DNA from: Coffea arabica
Lineage: Eukaryota > Streptophyta > Magnoliopsida > Gentianales > Rubiaceae
Length of the DNA stretch: 64,000 bases
Direction: 5' to 3'
Assembly: GCF_036785885.1 (NCBI RefSeq)
Contig: NC_092326.1
Span: 43,911,072 to 43,975,071 of the forward strand
In this document: positions 34,620 through 46,611 of the stretch, in pieces
How positions within the stretch are numbered: position 1 is the first letter of the stretch
How the letters are laid out: each line of letters opens with the position of its first letter
Notes under the pieces: model-generated
The model's input: only the letters and a program-made list of their open reading frames with translations
Told to the model about the DNA's origin: nothing
The model's database searches: none
Program-made: the position numbers and the translations under genes

Positions 34620-37600
34620 TCAGAAGTAAATGTCAGTTTGCTTCGACTGTGCTTTAATGTCTTTCAGCTTCTTTAGTATGTTTGCGAAGTAATCCTGCAG
34701 ATATTTCTCTAGTGTGATGATGTCTTTTGCATCGACACCGAGAAGTGAATATGTCTCGGCCATTGTCACTGAGAAGAGGGTATCACTTGTGAGTACCTAG
34801 GGATGTCAAAACAGGAAAAATTAGCATTGATTTCTAAACAGAAGTTTGGCAAAAGGTTCTTCTCTAAGCAGAGGTATACAGACATGTAGAAATGCAGTAA
34901 TCTTCACCAATGTTTGACAGTAAAAAAACAAAAAAAAAAATCACTTTAAAGCGAGCACCTCACTGCATCATGTTAAGGTGAAATTTAGCAGAGGAAGGGG
35001 TGTATCTGTGTGTGTGAATCTGGTAGTTACAATACAAACTAAGAAGCACAGCGCTATTTGTTCTCCATTTTATTTTCTATTGAATTTTGGGTTATACTTG
35101 TAGATAAAAACCAAAGTAAATCATCAGTGTGTTACAATCTCAAATTCAGTTTCATGATAAGATTCGTTCCTTTCAAAGCAGATTAACATCCTCGGCGCAT
35201 AAAATAGTGAAACGAAATGGGATAGAAAGTAAATTACCTCTGAAAATGCCAATCTATCAGCCACATCATTCGTCCACTCAAATAATCGAGTCAGCTGGCG
35301 TGTCAATCTCAGGATTGAGACAGGCACTGTGGTCACATTTGCATCCTGCCCGGCAAGCCTCTCACACAATGTTATCACCTGTAATTAAAGAAGAAGCCCT
35401 TGACATAAGAACAAACTTAACACCCATGGAATTAACTGGATACATTTTAATAGATATATATATATATTAGTATATCTAAATGTACAATACTCACTTCAGC
35501 AGTGAACTTTATAGCAAATGAAATACAGCTCACAAGAGTCAGCAAAGATGCTTTAGGCGTTCTTTACGCTACATGTTCTTGAAAACCATAAGCATGCTTA
35601 CACAGGAATTCAGCTAAGAGAACAGGAAACTGGGAAGGAATTTACACAGAGTATATTTGAGTGGAGAAAGCTTTTAAACTAGTCGATTCTTGGTGAATAA
35701 AATACTTAATTTGGGAGGTAGTCAAAGCGTCAAGAGTGACAAGAAACCACAACCGTGCATGTACTTTCTAAAATGAATTTCATGGTTTGTAGGATCCATC
35801 TTTACCTCTTGGGTCGTCCATGCACGGGGCCCTGCAAATGTTAGAAGCTTCCCATGTATGTTCTCATTGCGAAGAGCTATAAATGTTAATCGGGCAATGT
35901 CCTGCAACACAGAAGCGCATTTTTAGGTATCAATCGTGTTAAAGAAACCGAACAATGTTGGATCCTACCGAAATACAAATTTACTTGTGTGTCCATATAA
36001 GCTATTCGTGTAGGAGCATCAGTTCCCCACACAGATTTTTCCTCCAAGATGGGGACAGCATATTGCCCAATCAGGCCCTGGACAAAGAGGTGTGTAATCA
36101 GGTGTCAGTGAAGGTTGTTGGAATCAGTGTTTCGATTATTCTTCTGTTTTTTGGGAAAAAAAGGAACATAGCACGCGGGACGCTTTGAATGCACAGAAAG
36201 AATTGAACCGGAAAATACAATATTGAATTTGCGGGAAAATTCTTACGAAACTTCCTTTGCTTCATACTGGCTGCCACAAGCATTTATGAAATGTGTAAGG
36301 CAATATCTAGTGTAATTAGATTCAACCACTTTACGCGTATTATTTTTTATTTTATTTTAGCTTTAAGAAAGGGAAGGGGAAGTGGAGGTGGGGGAAGCAA
36401 GAAGTGGGGAAATGAGAAGGGGATCCAAATGTAAGAAGAAGAAACAAGGCCCTCGGATAGGAAAATGTTATAGTCAGTGTGGCGACATCTGGTGGCTTGA
36501 TTCAGATTCAAACAAATTGGTGGTGTCGGAAGGAGGAGTAACAAAATCACAAAGTTAAGCGATAAAAAAAAAAACACTTACATAAAAACAAGTTTATTGC
36601 AAAAGGCTATAAGCATTGAGAGGAAACAATGCAGAATGTGTAAGAGAATTAGGTAGTTAAAGCAAAAAAAAAAAAAAAAAAAAAAAGGGAAGCTTGAAAT
36701 GAAGATAGGTAGGGGAACCTGCCTGCATGAAACCACATAAGCGAATAATAATGTGGTTGAGGCCAATATCCCTGAGGAACTTCTCAGTGCAGTATTTAAT
36801 CTCCATGAGGGGAACCTCGGGATGCTTGTCGCAGTTGTGGATGGAGTAGAAAATAAATTTCTGAATACCCATGGCTTTTGCACACTGGATAAGAGCAACT
36901 TTGCCTTCCCAATCTACCTAAAATGTAGCAGGTGGAAGTAAAATACTAGAACTAGTTAAAAATCGAAGAGCAATCAATAGAAATGGAACAGGTATGTGAA
37001 TGGAACAAGTAGTAATAGGGGGTTTGGAATAAGTAGCAACGGCAACGGCGCCCCCCGGCGGGGAGGAAGGGCAGTAGTAGAATGGATAGAAGTGGATACA
37101 GTTTTGATAGGTTCCTCAGGACGGCCAGTAGCGCAGTCGATGACAGTGTGAATGCCAACCAAGGTTGCAGGAATCGTCTCGGGTTTGCTCAGGTCAGCCT
37201 GCTCAGGAAAAACAATGAATCAGCCGGAAAAGAAAGAAGAGGGAAGAATGGAAACAGAGATTTAAATTTAAATTAAAAAAAAAAAGAAAGAAGAAGAAGA
37301 GGAGGAGAGAATTAATTAGTAGTAAATTAAAAGGTAGGAAGAAGGACAAAGGGAGTCGGCAGTAGAAGAAGAATACATTGACGACGGTGGCGCCCCAGTC
37401 GCGAAGGAAATCAGCAGGGGCAGGTCGAGGCCTGACCAGGCACCTCACGTCGTAACCCTCGTCCAGGGCCCTCCTCACTATCTGCCTTCCCAGCGTTCCC
37501 GTGGCCCCCACCACCAGGATGCTGGTCGGCCTCACCGGCGTACCGGGTCCCAAATTCACCACCTCCGCCGTCGCCGCAGCGTTACACCTCGTCATTCTTC

Positions 37601-37826
37601 TAATTCTGTGTCTTCTAGTGGACGAAGAGGACGAAGAGGACGAAGAGGAAGAGCAACGCAGAGCATTAGCTAAAGTGCGGCGCCAGGACAATGAACTAAT
37701 AACTCCTCTGCTACTACTGGAACTGGAATTGGAATTGTTGGTGGTCTCCAGCTGCTGCTGAATTCTGAAATTGATTGCATGTTGTAACACAGAAGAGGAG
37801 GAGGAGGAGGAGGAGGCCATTTTCAT
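34620..37826 (-). CDS. HCF244: HCF244: chloroplast atypical short-chain dehydrogenase, psbA translation / PSII assembly factor
   Basis: Seven coding exons on the minus strand: 37826-37377, 37198-37100, 36917-36723, 36077-35985, 35901-35806, 35378-35238 and 34796-34620, giving 416 residues. Residues 1 to about 95 are Ser-rich, a likely chloroplast transit peptide. An NAD(P)-binding Rossmann motif follows, VVGATGTLG (G107-G113). The remainder closely matches Arabidopsis HCF244 as I recall it, including [48 protein letters not shown] and the C-terminal SKQTDIYF. The family helps start psbA (D1) translation and works in the PSII reaction-centre assembly complex at the thylakoid. Intron 3 (after FMQ) appears to use a GC donor. 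The start could also be the next Met at 37820. A Helitron ends about 350 bp upstream. Confidence 0.95.
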
Positions 37827-38174
37827 TTTAAGGCAAACGCAAAAACAAGGGAAAAAAAAAATACTCCTCAAGTATATGTCTACAAGAAGAGCGATTTGCT
37901 TTTGGTTGGGACTTGGGATTCAATTTCCAGAGGAACGAGAATTATGAGAAAGGAGAAGAATGGACATGAAGGAAGCCACGTCTTCTCCTACGTGTACTTG
38001 TGGATTATAACGCCGCCACCCTGTCAGCTTATTGGCTTTTCTGTTCCCACCCCAAAAAAAAAAAAAAAAAAAAAAAATCAAATTCAGTCGCAAAGAGAGG
38101 GGCTGCAACGCCAATAGGCAAGTGGCGCACGAGTAACAATTTTTCCTTCCCACAATGTAACATCTTCATTTACA
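37827..38174 (-). promoter_or_regulatory. HCF244 promoter region, bounded by a Helitron
   Basis: Only about 350 bp separate the HCF244 start from the Helitron's 3' end. The stretch has ACGT-core boxes (CCACGTC near 37977 and CTACGTGTA near 37990), which in plants bind bZIP or bHLH factors in light and stress responses, and a 23-bp poly-A run near 38055. No transcription start is assigned. Confidence 0.4.
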
Positions 38175-38797
38175 CTAGGGAGGTACAGCCCGCGCGACGT
38201 GCGGGAATTTGGTGCTTATGATTCAAGACAATTAATGATTATTGTTTAATATTTTGTAGTATAGGAACTGAAGTATGATGATTTTTTCATGTTGGTGATA
38301 GTTAGATTCTGAATTATTTTGAATTGGTAGTTAATACTTTGTCCTACTGATTTGAGTTTGTGTCAAAGTTTATTCTTTCATGTGTTCTTTTGAAAATTTG
38401 CTTAAGCTATTCATCAAAGTACTTGACTTGAATGTGGATGATTAGAAAGTTGAAACCAATAAAGAATAACTGCCAATAAGAATTGAAATCCCAAATAAAT
38501 CTACCTCTAATAATCAAACAAGTAGTTGGCTAAAGTCCTCTCCTTCTTAGTTGTAATTTTCACACTGATGATGATCAAATTCTAAACGTTGTGATCATGT
38601 TGTCCCGTAAACCATTAAGTACATTTGGAATGTTCCTAACTTTTGGGAACTTGGTGGATCTCCTATTATTTTAGATTGTCTGTTTAGACTGTTAAACCAT
38701 TGCCATGCACATAATTTTCTCATGATTATTTTCCTGTTCAGTTTTTTTTCTTAGTTTCAGATGAAAGTTCCTATAGACATTTAAACAACAATATAAT

Positions 38798-40356
38798 TTA
38801 TTCTTCTGCCTTTATGACTTCATAAGTGCATTTTTTATGTAACATCCCCGACCCTCCATGAGGTATAAGTTGATTAATGTAGTGATAAGTCTGTCCCTGT
38901 ATCTTGAATGTATATATCCCATTTGTCCTCTTACATAATGACTTGTCATAGTGAACCCCAAATGACGTAAAGGCAAACATGTTGTTATAGGTTCTTACAT
39001 ATGTCCTAAAACACAAAGCTTCTTCAGTTTGCCCCGTGAACAATTCAATCAATATGTCTGGAAGCTTATTTTCTTTCAATACTACCTCTCCATCTGAGCA
39101 GCAAAAATTAGCAGTCTCTGAAAAGAATTTTTTCGCCCCGCAATACTTACAGTCATCAACTTCAGGTAAAGTATCAGCTTCTAAGATAACGGAGGATAAC
39201 AATTCAGTTCCTCTGGTCACAGAGCTGCCTACATTTAATAAAATTTGATTTAGGCGCTTATATTTAGCCAATTTAGACACACTTTTCTTACATGTTTATT
39301 TACCTTGTTTATGTCGTCCAGACCGCCTTTTTTTTGTAGTTTCTTTGTTCGTTGCAGAAGCTGGCACTAATCAATAATTTTGATATAGTTAGAAACAACT
39401 CATTCTTATTAACGTTTAGTTTTCTGGGTATATGTATAAAATGCAGGGTGCTTTCTATATCTGAAAATTTTAACCTGTCATCTGGTTCAATATCTTCCTC
39501 TGAGTGGAGGGTTTCTGAGTGTTCACAGTCGATGAAGATGAAGATCCTATATCAACAATTGCAATTGATTACTATTTTAGAATGTAATTTATCATAGAAT
39601 AGGTGACTACTTTGTATTAGAGTGTTACCTTCACCTATAGTTACCCTTGGTAAATCATTGATAGCATCTGTCAACAGGGCAGTACAGCTACTGCATATCA
39701 CCGGTTGATCTATAAGTGTCAATTTTGAATACAATTAACATAGGATATGTGGAATATAAGTTGGAATTATACTAAAGCTTTTAAGTTACTAATTGCGGAT
39801 CAACCTGAGGTTTTATGTGTGTCTGCATGTCGACAGGGGGCCTGACAGCAAAGATTTGGGGCTGCGCCTATATATGTATGTATAAAACATCAGCCTTGGG
39901 TTTCAATAATACATTAGGGTTTCATTTAGTGCTGGAATTGATCCAGATTATAATCTGCAAACCTGGGCAGTTGTTTGGAGTCTCAGTTACATGAGATGTT
40001 TGTGTGCAGCTTGTTCCACAAGGGTCACGTGTATCTAAAAAATAATGTATTAACATTTGTTGGCCTGGTCAAACGTATCTTAGGGATTATCTCTTCTTAT
40101 TTAAAGTCATACTACATGTATAACAAGGTCTACTGTTCTGTTGGTCTCCATCGTTCACTTCTAAAGGTTGCTGTAATAACAACCTTCTAGCTTCATCCTC
40201 ACAGGCCTGTTGTTTTCTTCTCTTATAAGCATCTCGGCGTTTTTGTCGCTGTCGCTCTTTTTCTTCTTCAGACAATGATGCATATTTAGCCCTTTCTCTC
40301 TCATTTCGTCGTCGCTTTTGCTCTTCCAACTTGTTATCTTTACTTAGTGTACTCAT
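38798..40356 (-). pseudogene. Remnant of Helitron Rep/helicase protein, N-terminal part
   Basis: The minus-strand frame at 40356-40087 encodes a basic KRR-rich start (ERAKYASLSEEEKERQRQKR) typical of plant Helitron proteins. Short exon-like pieces follow, such as DTRDPCGTSCTQ near 40030 and RVTIGEGNTL near 39640. The frame at 39280-38798 then carries the Helitron helicase-like N-terminal domain: CKYCGAKKF, ANFCCSDGEV, LFTGQTEEA, YNNMFAFTSFGVHYDK and YTFKIQGQTYHYINQL. After that the protein stops abruptly; the Rep motifs and the helicase are absent. Exon joints were not resolved. Confidence 0.8.
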
Positions 40357-40984
40357 TTTAAACTGCGATAATTATGCATCCTAAAGGTTTTCCTGGGGGT
40401 AAAATGCCTTTTATAATAAAGGTATTAATAATAACAGCAAAAATGTCCGCCATCACATATTATTTAAAAATTCGCTATCCTAGATAACAATCAAGGCACA
40501 AGATCACATAGATAAATCAGATTTCTGAATGTTTAAGCATAACAATCAACAGATATGTATCAAGTTCAGTAGTAAATCAGATATCTAGCCAAGACATCTA
40601 ATCTGGCCTATGCCTATCCATCCCCTTCACAGCCTTTACGTTTACTTGGTCTCTAGTTTAGAAATAATAAAGTACATGTTGTCCAGACCAAAGGGTGAGT
40701 AGGAAAGTGGACGGTGGGGTAGGCTGGATCCTTCAGAGTTAGATTTAGTGGGAGTTCTGAGCGGCTGGGAGTAAGGGCTGTAGTGGATTCTCTTATACAA
40801 TTGTTTAAATCTGGCAAAAAGGATATATTCGTGACGCTTTGAATATACTACTCGGTGGCATTTAAGTTGGTGTTAACTTTAGCATCTTATGAACAATGCC
40901 AACTATACTAATGTTGTCATTTTACTATTCCCATCAGCAAAATTATATTTTCATGGCCATTTTCTAATCATCTACAGAGACCAT

Positions 40985-41415
40985 TGATGGAGGCAATAGC
41001 ACATTGTCACCACCTACGGATGGTCCATTGCGACATCAAGCCTGATAATATACTATTAATAACTGGAATGAGCTTAAGCTAGCTGATTTTGGCTCCGCAG
41101 AATTCCTTGATGATGGACAACTAATATCTGGAGTAGTGGGGGCTCATTATTATGTGGCCTCTGAGGTGGTAGCTGTTAGACATTATGATGAAAAGGTTGA
41201 TGTGTGGAGTGGTGGTGTGATCTAGCACATAGTGCTGGCTGGATTTCCACCATTCTCTGGTGATTCAGCCCCAGAGATTGTTGAGGCTGTTCCCAGGGCA
41301 AATGAGAGGTTTCCTACGACGGTGTTCAATTCACTATCTCCAGAAGTCAAGGATTTGCTTAGAATAATGCGTAGCAAAGATGTTAGCAGAAGATTTTCCG
41401 ATGAGCAAGTACTCA
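40985..41415 (+). pseudogene. PEP-carboxylase kinase (PPCK)-like fragment captured in the Helitron
   Basis: The plus strand reads MEAIAHCHHLRMVHCDIKPDN, then after a frameshift near 41065 ELKLADFGSAEFLDDG, HYDEKVDVWSGGV, AGFPPFSGDSAPEI and SKDVSRRFSDEQVL. This follows the C-terminal half of a Ser/Thr kinase of the small PEPC-kinase type. Defects are clear: the HRD motif is HCD, APE is ASE, a frameshift and an in-frame TAG at 41223-41225. It ends at an apparent splice donor (A|GTAAGTATGG at 41415/41416), so it probably came from genomic DNA rather than mRNA. It lies opposite to the Helitron's own coding direction. Confidence 0.8.
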
Positions 41416-42252
41416 GTAAGTATGGATGTGCTGATTTTATTCTGGATGTCCTCATTTAAATCGTTTAGGAAATATGATATTGTTCGATATACATATTTTT
41501 TATTTCACCTCCACTTATGAACTTGTCAATGGAACAGATTTTGGCCCTCTTACAGTTACCCTATGATTACAGTTACCCTATGTTATGGGGTTACATTGTC
41601 AAATTTAAACCAAGTTGAGAATGGTTCTTGCACCACCTTTTTGCTTTTTATTGCAGTTCAAAGTTCTTATATCACTTTGCATGTTGTGGCTTTCAAACAA
41701 AACTAAATTGGAATCGGCTCAAATGCTCAAATTTTGCTTCTTGAGTTCATTATAAGGCAAATTTTATAACAATTGGCCATAGAGCCCATCTTGCCTTTTG
41801 TGGTAATAAAAGATATGAATAATCTAGACCTTTGTGTCTGTCTTATCATTCATGACCGTGAAACTTTATATTAATCTAGTGTTTGAGGCATACACAAATA
41901 TGCGTGCAACTAACCAAAAATATATTTGTAAAACATTTTTATAGTACACTTGTTGAAATCATTTGTAAGATAATTGGCTCGATATTTTTACAATAGCTAT
42001 GAAGAAAATTTGCCAAAGTAAAATGTATAAACAAATAGTTATTTGGTATAATCCACAACCACAACTGGTAGTTGCTTATAAAAATTAAGATTTATTAAAT
42101 AAATTAAAAAAATAAAACAACAAGAAATACATTTTACTTGGTTGAAGGACATATTAGTACTTAGTAGTTATGGAAGTAGTTTAGAATGGATATAAAGCGA
42201 TAAAATATTGTTTAAACCAAAAAATCCTCATTTCCTTTGTATATAGTATAGA

Positions 42253-43800
42253 TAATTGGATTGGTCCTTAAACTTGTGTAAGTTATCTTTCTTTAATGAA
42301 AAATTTTCCTTCAACTATCATTCCCTCAAAAGGCAATGAAGTATTTACGAAGATATAGTTCATGCGCAGTTATGTGGGACTTGATTGCAATCTGGATACA
42401 TATGACACTTTTAAAAAAGGTTCTGCCAAAAGAAATTGAACATCCTCTTTAAGGGTATTATGCATGCACCTTAATAAAGGAATATTCCATGGATTTTTTG
42501 ACAAAAAAAAATCCTTCCGTTGAATTGAGAAAAAATAGCTGAATTTAAAGCATGATCAAGGAATCAAACTGACATTAAACAAAATTTTCATTCTTATTCA
42601 ATAAAACAAAAGCAAATCCTCATTTCACTCAACTTGCGTAAGCTTTAATCTTAACAGCAATTACATCGGTAGTCTAAGTACCAAATTTAGGTGCAACTCA
42701 ACAAATTACTAACCTTGTTGGTCAAATCTTCGCTAGTTATGAATTAACACCTGATATGCTTTCTGTATCATTTCAAAATGACAATCTGTTCCTGACGTTC
42801 ATTGGATTAATCAGGAGTAAGATTTTATGGATTCCTCCTGTAACTACACAAAATAACACTTAGAATATGGTTCCCTACAGGAATATCATCTTGTATAAGT
42901 GAACAATCCTATTTGTTGTCACAAATTGCAGTAATATCTTAGCTCAGTGATATTGATATAATTGACTTCAATTGCAGGTTTGACAGGAAGCTCAGGAACA
43001 CATATGATCATCTTCTTTTTAGCAGGTCTTTTCCATACTCGTACCATCAGTGAACAAAATTTTATTCTGTATTCCTATCTTTGAATGTTTTTGTCTTAAC
43101 AGATCTCTTAACACAAAATCAGAACAACTATGCTTACACTATCTGCAATTTGGAAAAATATAGTGTCTTAAGATCTTCTATGCATTACTCTAATGTGTTG
43201 ATTTTCTGTTACTGAAACAATGAAGCATAAGACAATTTGAACCATTTTGTGTACAACCATGAGTTGTTTTTTCCTTTTTCCCTGTTCCCTAATGGGGCTT
43301 GAAGAGGGGAAAGTAACGTTGCCCCAGTTTCAAGTCCCATCCTATGCTATTTGACTTGTTTCCTGAACCAACCTTCTTTCTGTTGCAGAAGTCCACTTCT
43401 TAGTGTGTATGCTGACATGTCTGTGACGTGTAAGGTATTCCCTGGACATTGTTTAAGATTCATAATGTAATATACTTGTATTGGCTCTCAATTTAGGTTT
43501 TTTTTCCTTCCTCCCATCAGCAAGACAGCAAAGTCATTTGCTTAAAATTTCCAAATCACATGACAGAGAAATCTTATTTTGTGCATGGATGTAAGGTATA
43601 TTATACTGAAATATAAGAAAGTTGGCATACCTCACCATGTAATAGTTTAGAGAAAGAAAGTCCGGGTATGACCCAGAGTTCTTTTCAGGCAGGTACCCTA
43701 GAGTTAAATCATTGGGCTAAAGCAGATTCTACTCAAAGTCAAAAATTCATCTCAAATTGTTGGAAGCTTTTAGCGCATCTAAACAGTTTCAGTTTCAGTT
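42253..43800. other. Intergenic DNA, no gene recognised
   Basis: AT-rich at first, then more mixed sequence after about 42960. Short exon-like pieces bounded by AG and GT on the plus strand (near 42979 and 43390) could be relics of a gene, but I recognise no family. Confidence 0.35.
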
Positions 43801-44674
43801 TCAGTTGGAAGCTTTTGGGCTGCACCTTGGGGTTACTATTTCTGTTACTTTAGGGCATCCATGCATGCATGGTTGACAGGGGAAGGAGGTGGTGAAATCA
43901 GACCCGTGGCTGTTGGAGAAGCTAGACCAGTGGCTGCTATAAGTTGAACCTATCACTTGGCCTCTCCCTTCATGTGCATACCTATAAGGAAACTGTACAG
44001 GCACCTCGTTGGCTAAATTCCTATCTACCTGTCTACTTATTAGGTCTGCTTTCTTCTATAAATTTTCCAGAAAGCATAGGCTTTAATATTTTGAAGCTCG
44101 AGTTAAAGAGCCGAAGCCTAGATGAGACTAAATACCAGTGGAATAATCGGATAACCGAGACAAAAAGGCAATTAAGTCCGAAAAAAAATAAAGAGGCACA
44201 CCAAATAGCTAAAAATGAACAATACATGATATAATCAAGCACTTCACATATCGCGACAATCAAACTCTGTGAAAATGAAATTCGTGCATACTGCAGAAAG
44301 GCAAAATATGTCAAAAAACAAACCTTATTCCAGAAACCCAACCGAGAGCTCCTTGTGGATGTTGCTCCAAACCTATAAAAATATAAGTTAACCAGTCAAA
44401 TTACAGAGGGCAGCCGGATTTGTACGGAAAATGCTAGCTTGCAGCTGAAATGCAGGATAAAAGTCTATAATTGCAGGAATTAAGAACAAATCGTCAAAAT
44501 TAGGGAGAGGGCTGGAAAAATTGGGGGGGACAACTCTCACCTCAAGCTGAACCACCAGGAGTAGCTGCGACTGAAGAACATTTCGAGGTGCTTAGCATGA
44601 AGCCAGGAAGAAATATCCCAATTGCAGAATGCGAAAAGGGTGAAACTGATGAGCGACGGATTCGGCATTAACAT
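43801..44674 (-). CDS. Tentative three-exon gene of unknown function
   Basis: A start at 44674 opens an exon to 44541 ending at AG|GTGAGAG. A second piece (44372-44324) is bounded by TATAG and AAG|GTTTG and keeps phase. A frame down to the stop at 43801 could follow in phase 0 from an AG near 44008, but that acceptor is weak. The predicted product, starting MLMPNPSLISFTLFAFCNWD and Ser/Trp-rich, matches nothing I know. It could be a chance join of open frames. Confidence 0.2.
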
Positions 44675-46278
44675 ACCAGTGGTTTGGCTATTGAGTTGGG
44701 GGATAATTAATGAAGAGCAAATGGGAATTCAGAGCTGAGCTTGGATGAAGAAGGAAACGAAGAGGCAAGTCAGGGTAGTCAAAGCCAAAAAGAGAAAACG
44801 GAAGCACTGAAGCTCAAAGGGGAGTAAACTGACCCACGCTTATGGCCATTAAATTAAATTCAGATATAATTGAGCAAGAAATGGGTTCCGACCAAAGCCT
44901 TAGCATTCATGAGGGCACACCAACCAGCTAAACGTTTCAGACAGAGGAAGCGGTTAAAAAGGCTCATTAATTGTTGTTAAGGGATATTACAGTAATTACA
45001 CTAACACACGAGCATATAGAGGTTGTACGAAAGGCAACTACAGGTGCACATTAATTGGACATTCCACCAATAGCCTGACGTCTCGTGAATGAGAACTTCA
45101 ATTAAATGTACTAAAATGGGGTTAGGTCGGTAAATATACCAAACACAGGCTTCCTTAACGTCCACCTAAAGTATTTAAGTAATTTCACAAACTCACTGGC
45201 TTATGGGTGTTGTACCAGAAGCAACAAATAGTTCCAGATTAATTCTACATACCATAAATACCCAAATGCTTCACCAATCTAAAGTTTTACCCCTCTATAA
45301 ATAAGGGTATTTTGGGTAATATACCTAACCACAAGCTTCCATCACTTGTACCTACAGCTTATAAAACACACCAGAATATTTCACATTCCCAAAAGGTCCC
45401 TGCCTGTGCGGTTGAAATGCAAGCCTCTCTTTCACCAAAACTCATTTTTATATAGTATAAGGATTCAAGTTGATGGATATGTCAAAGCGATCAAACCCCC
45501 GCCCCCACAGAATTCAAACAAACACGCTGCGAGAGTTACTACAACGGAACCATGAGAGGAACCAACAGTTTTTTTCCCTCATGTGTGAGAGTTTCCCTCT
45601 CTCTTGGTAAGGTGCCTTCTCTCTTTTTGAGAGTTCTTTGGCTCGGCCTTATTTGGATTAGTTATTTTGAGATATTTTTCAAAAATTTACTGTAACTGTA
45701 CATGTAAAAAATTTTTACTGTAAATATTTTTAGAAGTATGTTTAAAATATATTTTGAGGTAATTTTATAATTTATAAATTTTTTGGGGTTTTTTTTTTAT
45801 AAAAATTTTACACCATTCACCACTACCCTCTCCCTCCCCTCTTTTCCCCTAACCCAAAACCCCTCTTCCATTCGTGGGTGAAGGCTGCAACTCTAGCCAT
45901 CACTTTAGCCGCGACCTTCTTGGTCACTATCAGAAAGGTCGCGACTAGAAATCATGAGTTGGGGCTTTTGGTCGCAACTAGGAAGGTTGTGGTCAATAGA
46001 GGGAAGGGGGAATTGGGGGGCAGCAAAAGGGAAGGGAGAAGGGAAGAAGGAGAATGAGAGAAAGGAGGAAGAGAATGAGAGAGGGAAGAAATATGGGAGG
46101 GGGGAGAGAGAGAGAGAAGAGGAAGGGTCATGAATCTAGGGGTAGTGGCGGTAAGATGGTAGTGGTGGTAGTAGAGAGTAATGGGTGGTGGTGTATTTTT
46201 TTTTTGTATATTTGGAGTTATTTTTTATATATTGTATGGATCTGGTGTTTTTGGAGTTGTTTTGTTTGTGTATTATTA
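44675..46278. other. Intergenic DNA, no gene seen
   Basis: The stretch includes an AT-rich element-like patch near 45650-45800 (TTACTGTAA phrases as in the TTTGGATA family), a CT-rich then GA-rich low-complexity segment at about 45820-46120, and nothing recognisable as coding. Confidence 0.4.
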
Positions 46279-46280
46279 TA

Positions 46281-46609
46281 CTCCTTCCGTCCCACTTTGA
46301 TAGTCCTGTTTCTTTTTTCACACAGTTTAAGAAAAAGTAGTTAACTTTGTTGGAAAAGTAAATTTAGATTGCTATTTTCCTAAAATACCCTCACATTAAA
46401 TAGAGTACAACTTTATGGGAACTTGAATTGATGGTAAAAAAAGAATCAACTCTCATTAAATGGGGTAGGTTTATAGCAACAACAACTTGTATTGAATAAG
46501 GGTATTTTAGGAAAATGAAAATACAACTACATTCTTCAATTGGAAAGTGGACTGCAATTTGGGACAGACAAAAAAGGAAAACAGGACTATCAAAGTGGGA
46601 CGGAGGGAG
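46281..46609. mobile_element. Stowaway MITE (CTCCTTCCGTCCCACTTTGA ends) with TA TSD
   Basis: The left end CTCCTTCCGTCCCACTTTGA and the inverted right end CTCCCTCCGTCCCACTTTGA continue as matching repeats for over 30 bp (to TAGTCCTGTTT). TA flanks both sides (46279-46280 and 46610-46611). This is the standard Tc1/mariner-type Stowaway structure. It is non-coding. Confidence 0.88.
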
Positions 46610-46611
46610 TA

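Larger units (their letters stand above)
38175..42252 (-). mobile_element. Helitron with recognisable ends, non-autonomous
   Basis: On the minus strand the element starts TCTATACTATATAC at 42252, the common plant Helitron 5' end. It finishes with a GC-rich hairpin (CCCGC at 38189-38193 pairing with GCGGG at 38201-38205), a short spacer and CTAG at 38178-38175, the CTRR-type 3' end. The flanks are A (5') and T (3'), as expected for AT-site insertion without a duplication. Inside are decayed Helitron protein exons on the same strand and a broken kinase fragment on the opposite one. The helicase is missing, so it is non-autonomous. Confidence 0.85.

Noticed and set aside
37203-37871. Upstream in-frame Met (37871) as the HCF244 start
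   Set aside because: It would add [14 protein letters not shown], unlike a chloroplast transit peptide. The Ser-rich sequence beginning at 37826 or 37820 fits better.
45820-46130. Promoter or coding region in CT/GA-rich sequence
   Set aside because: Low-complexity purine and pyrimidine tracts without exon structure or a recognised protein.
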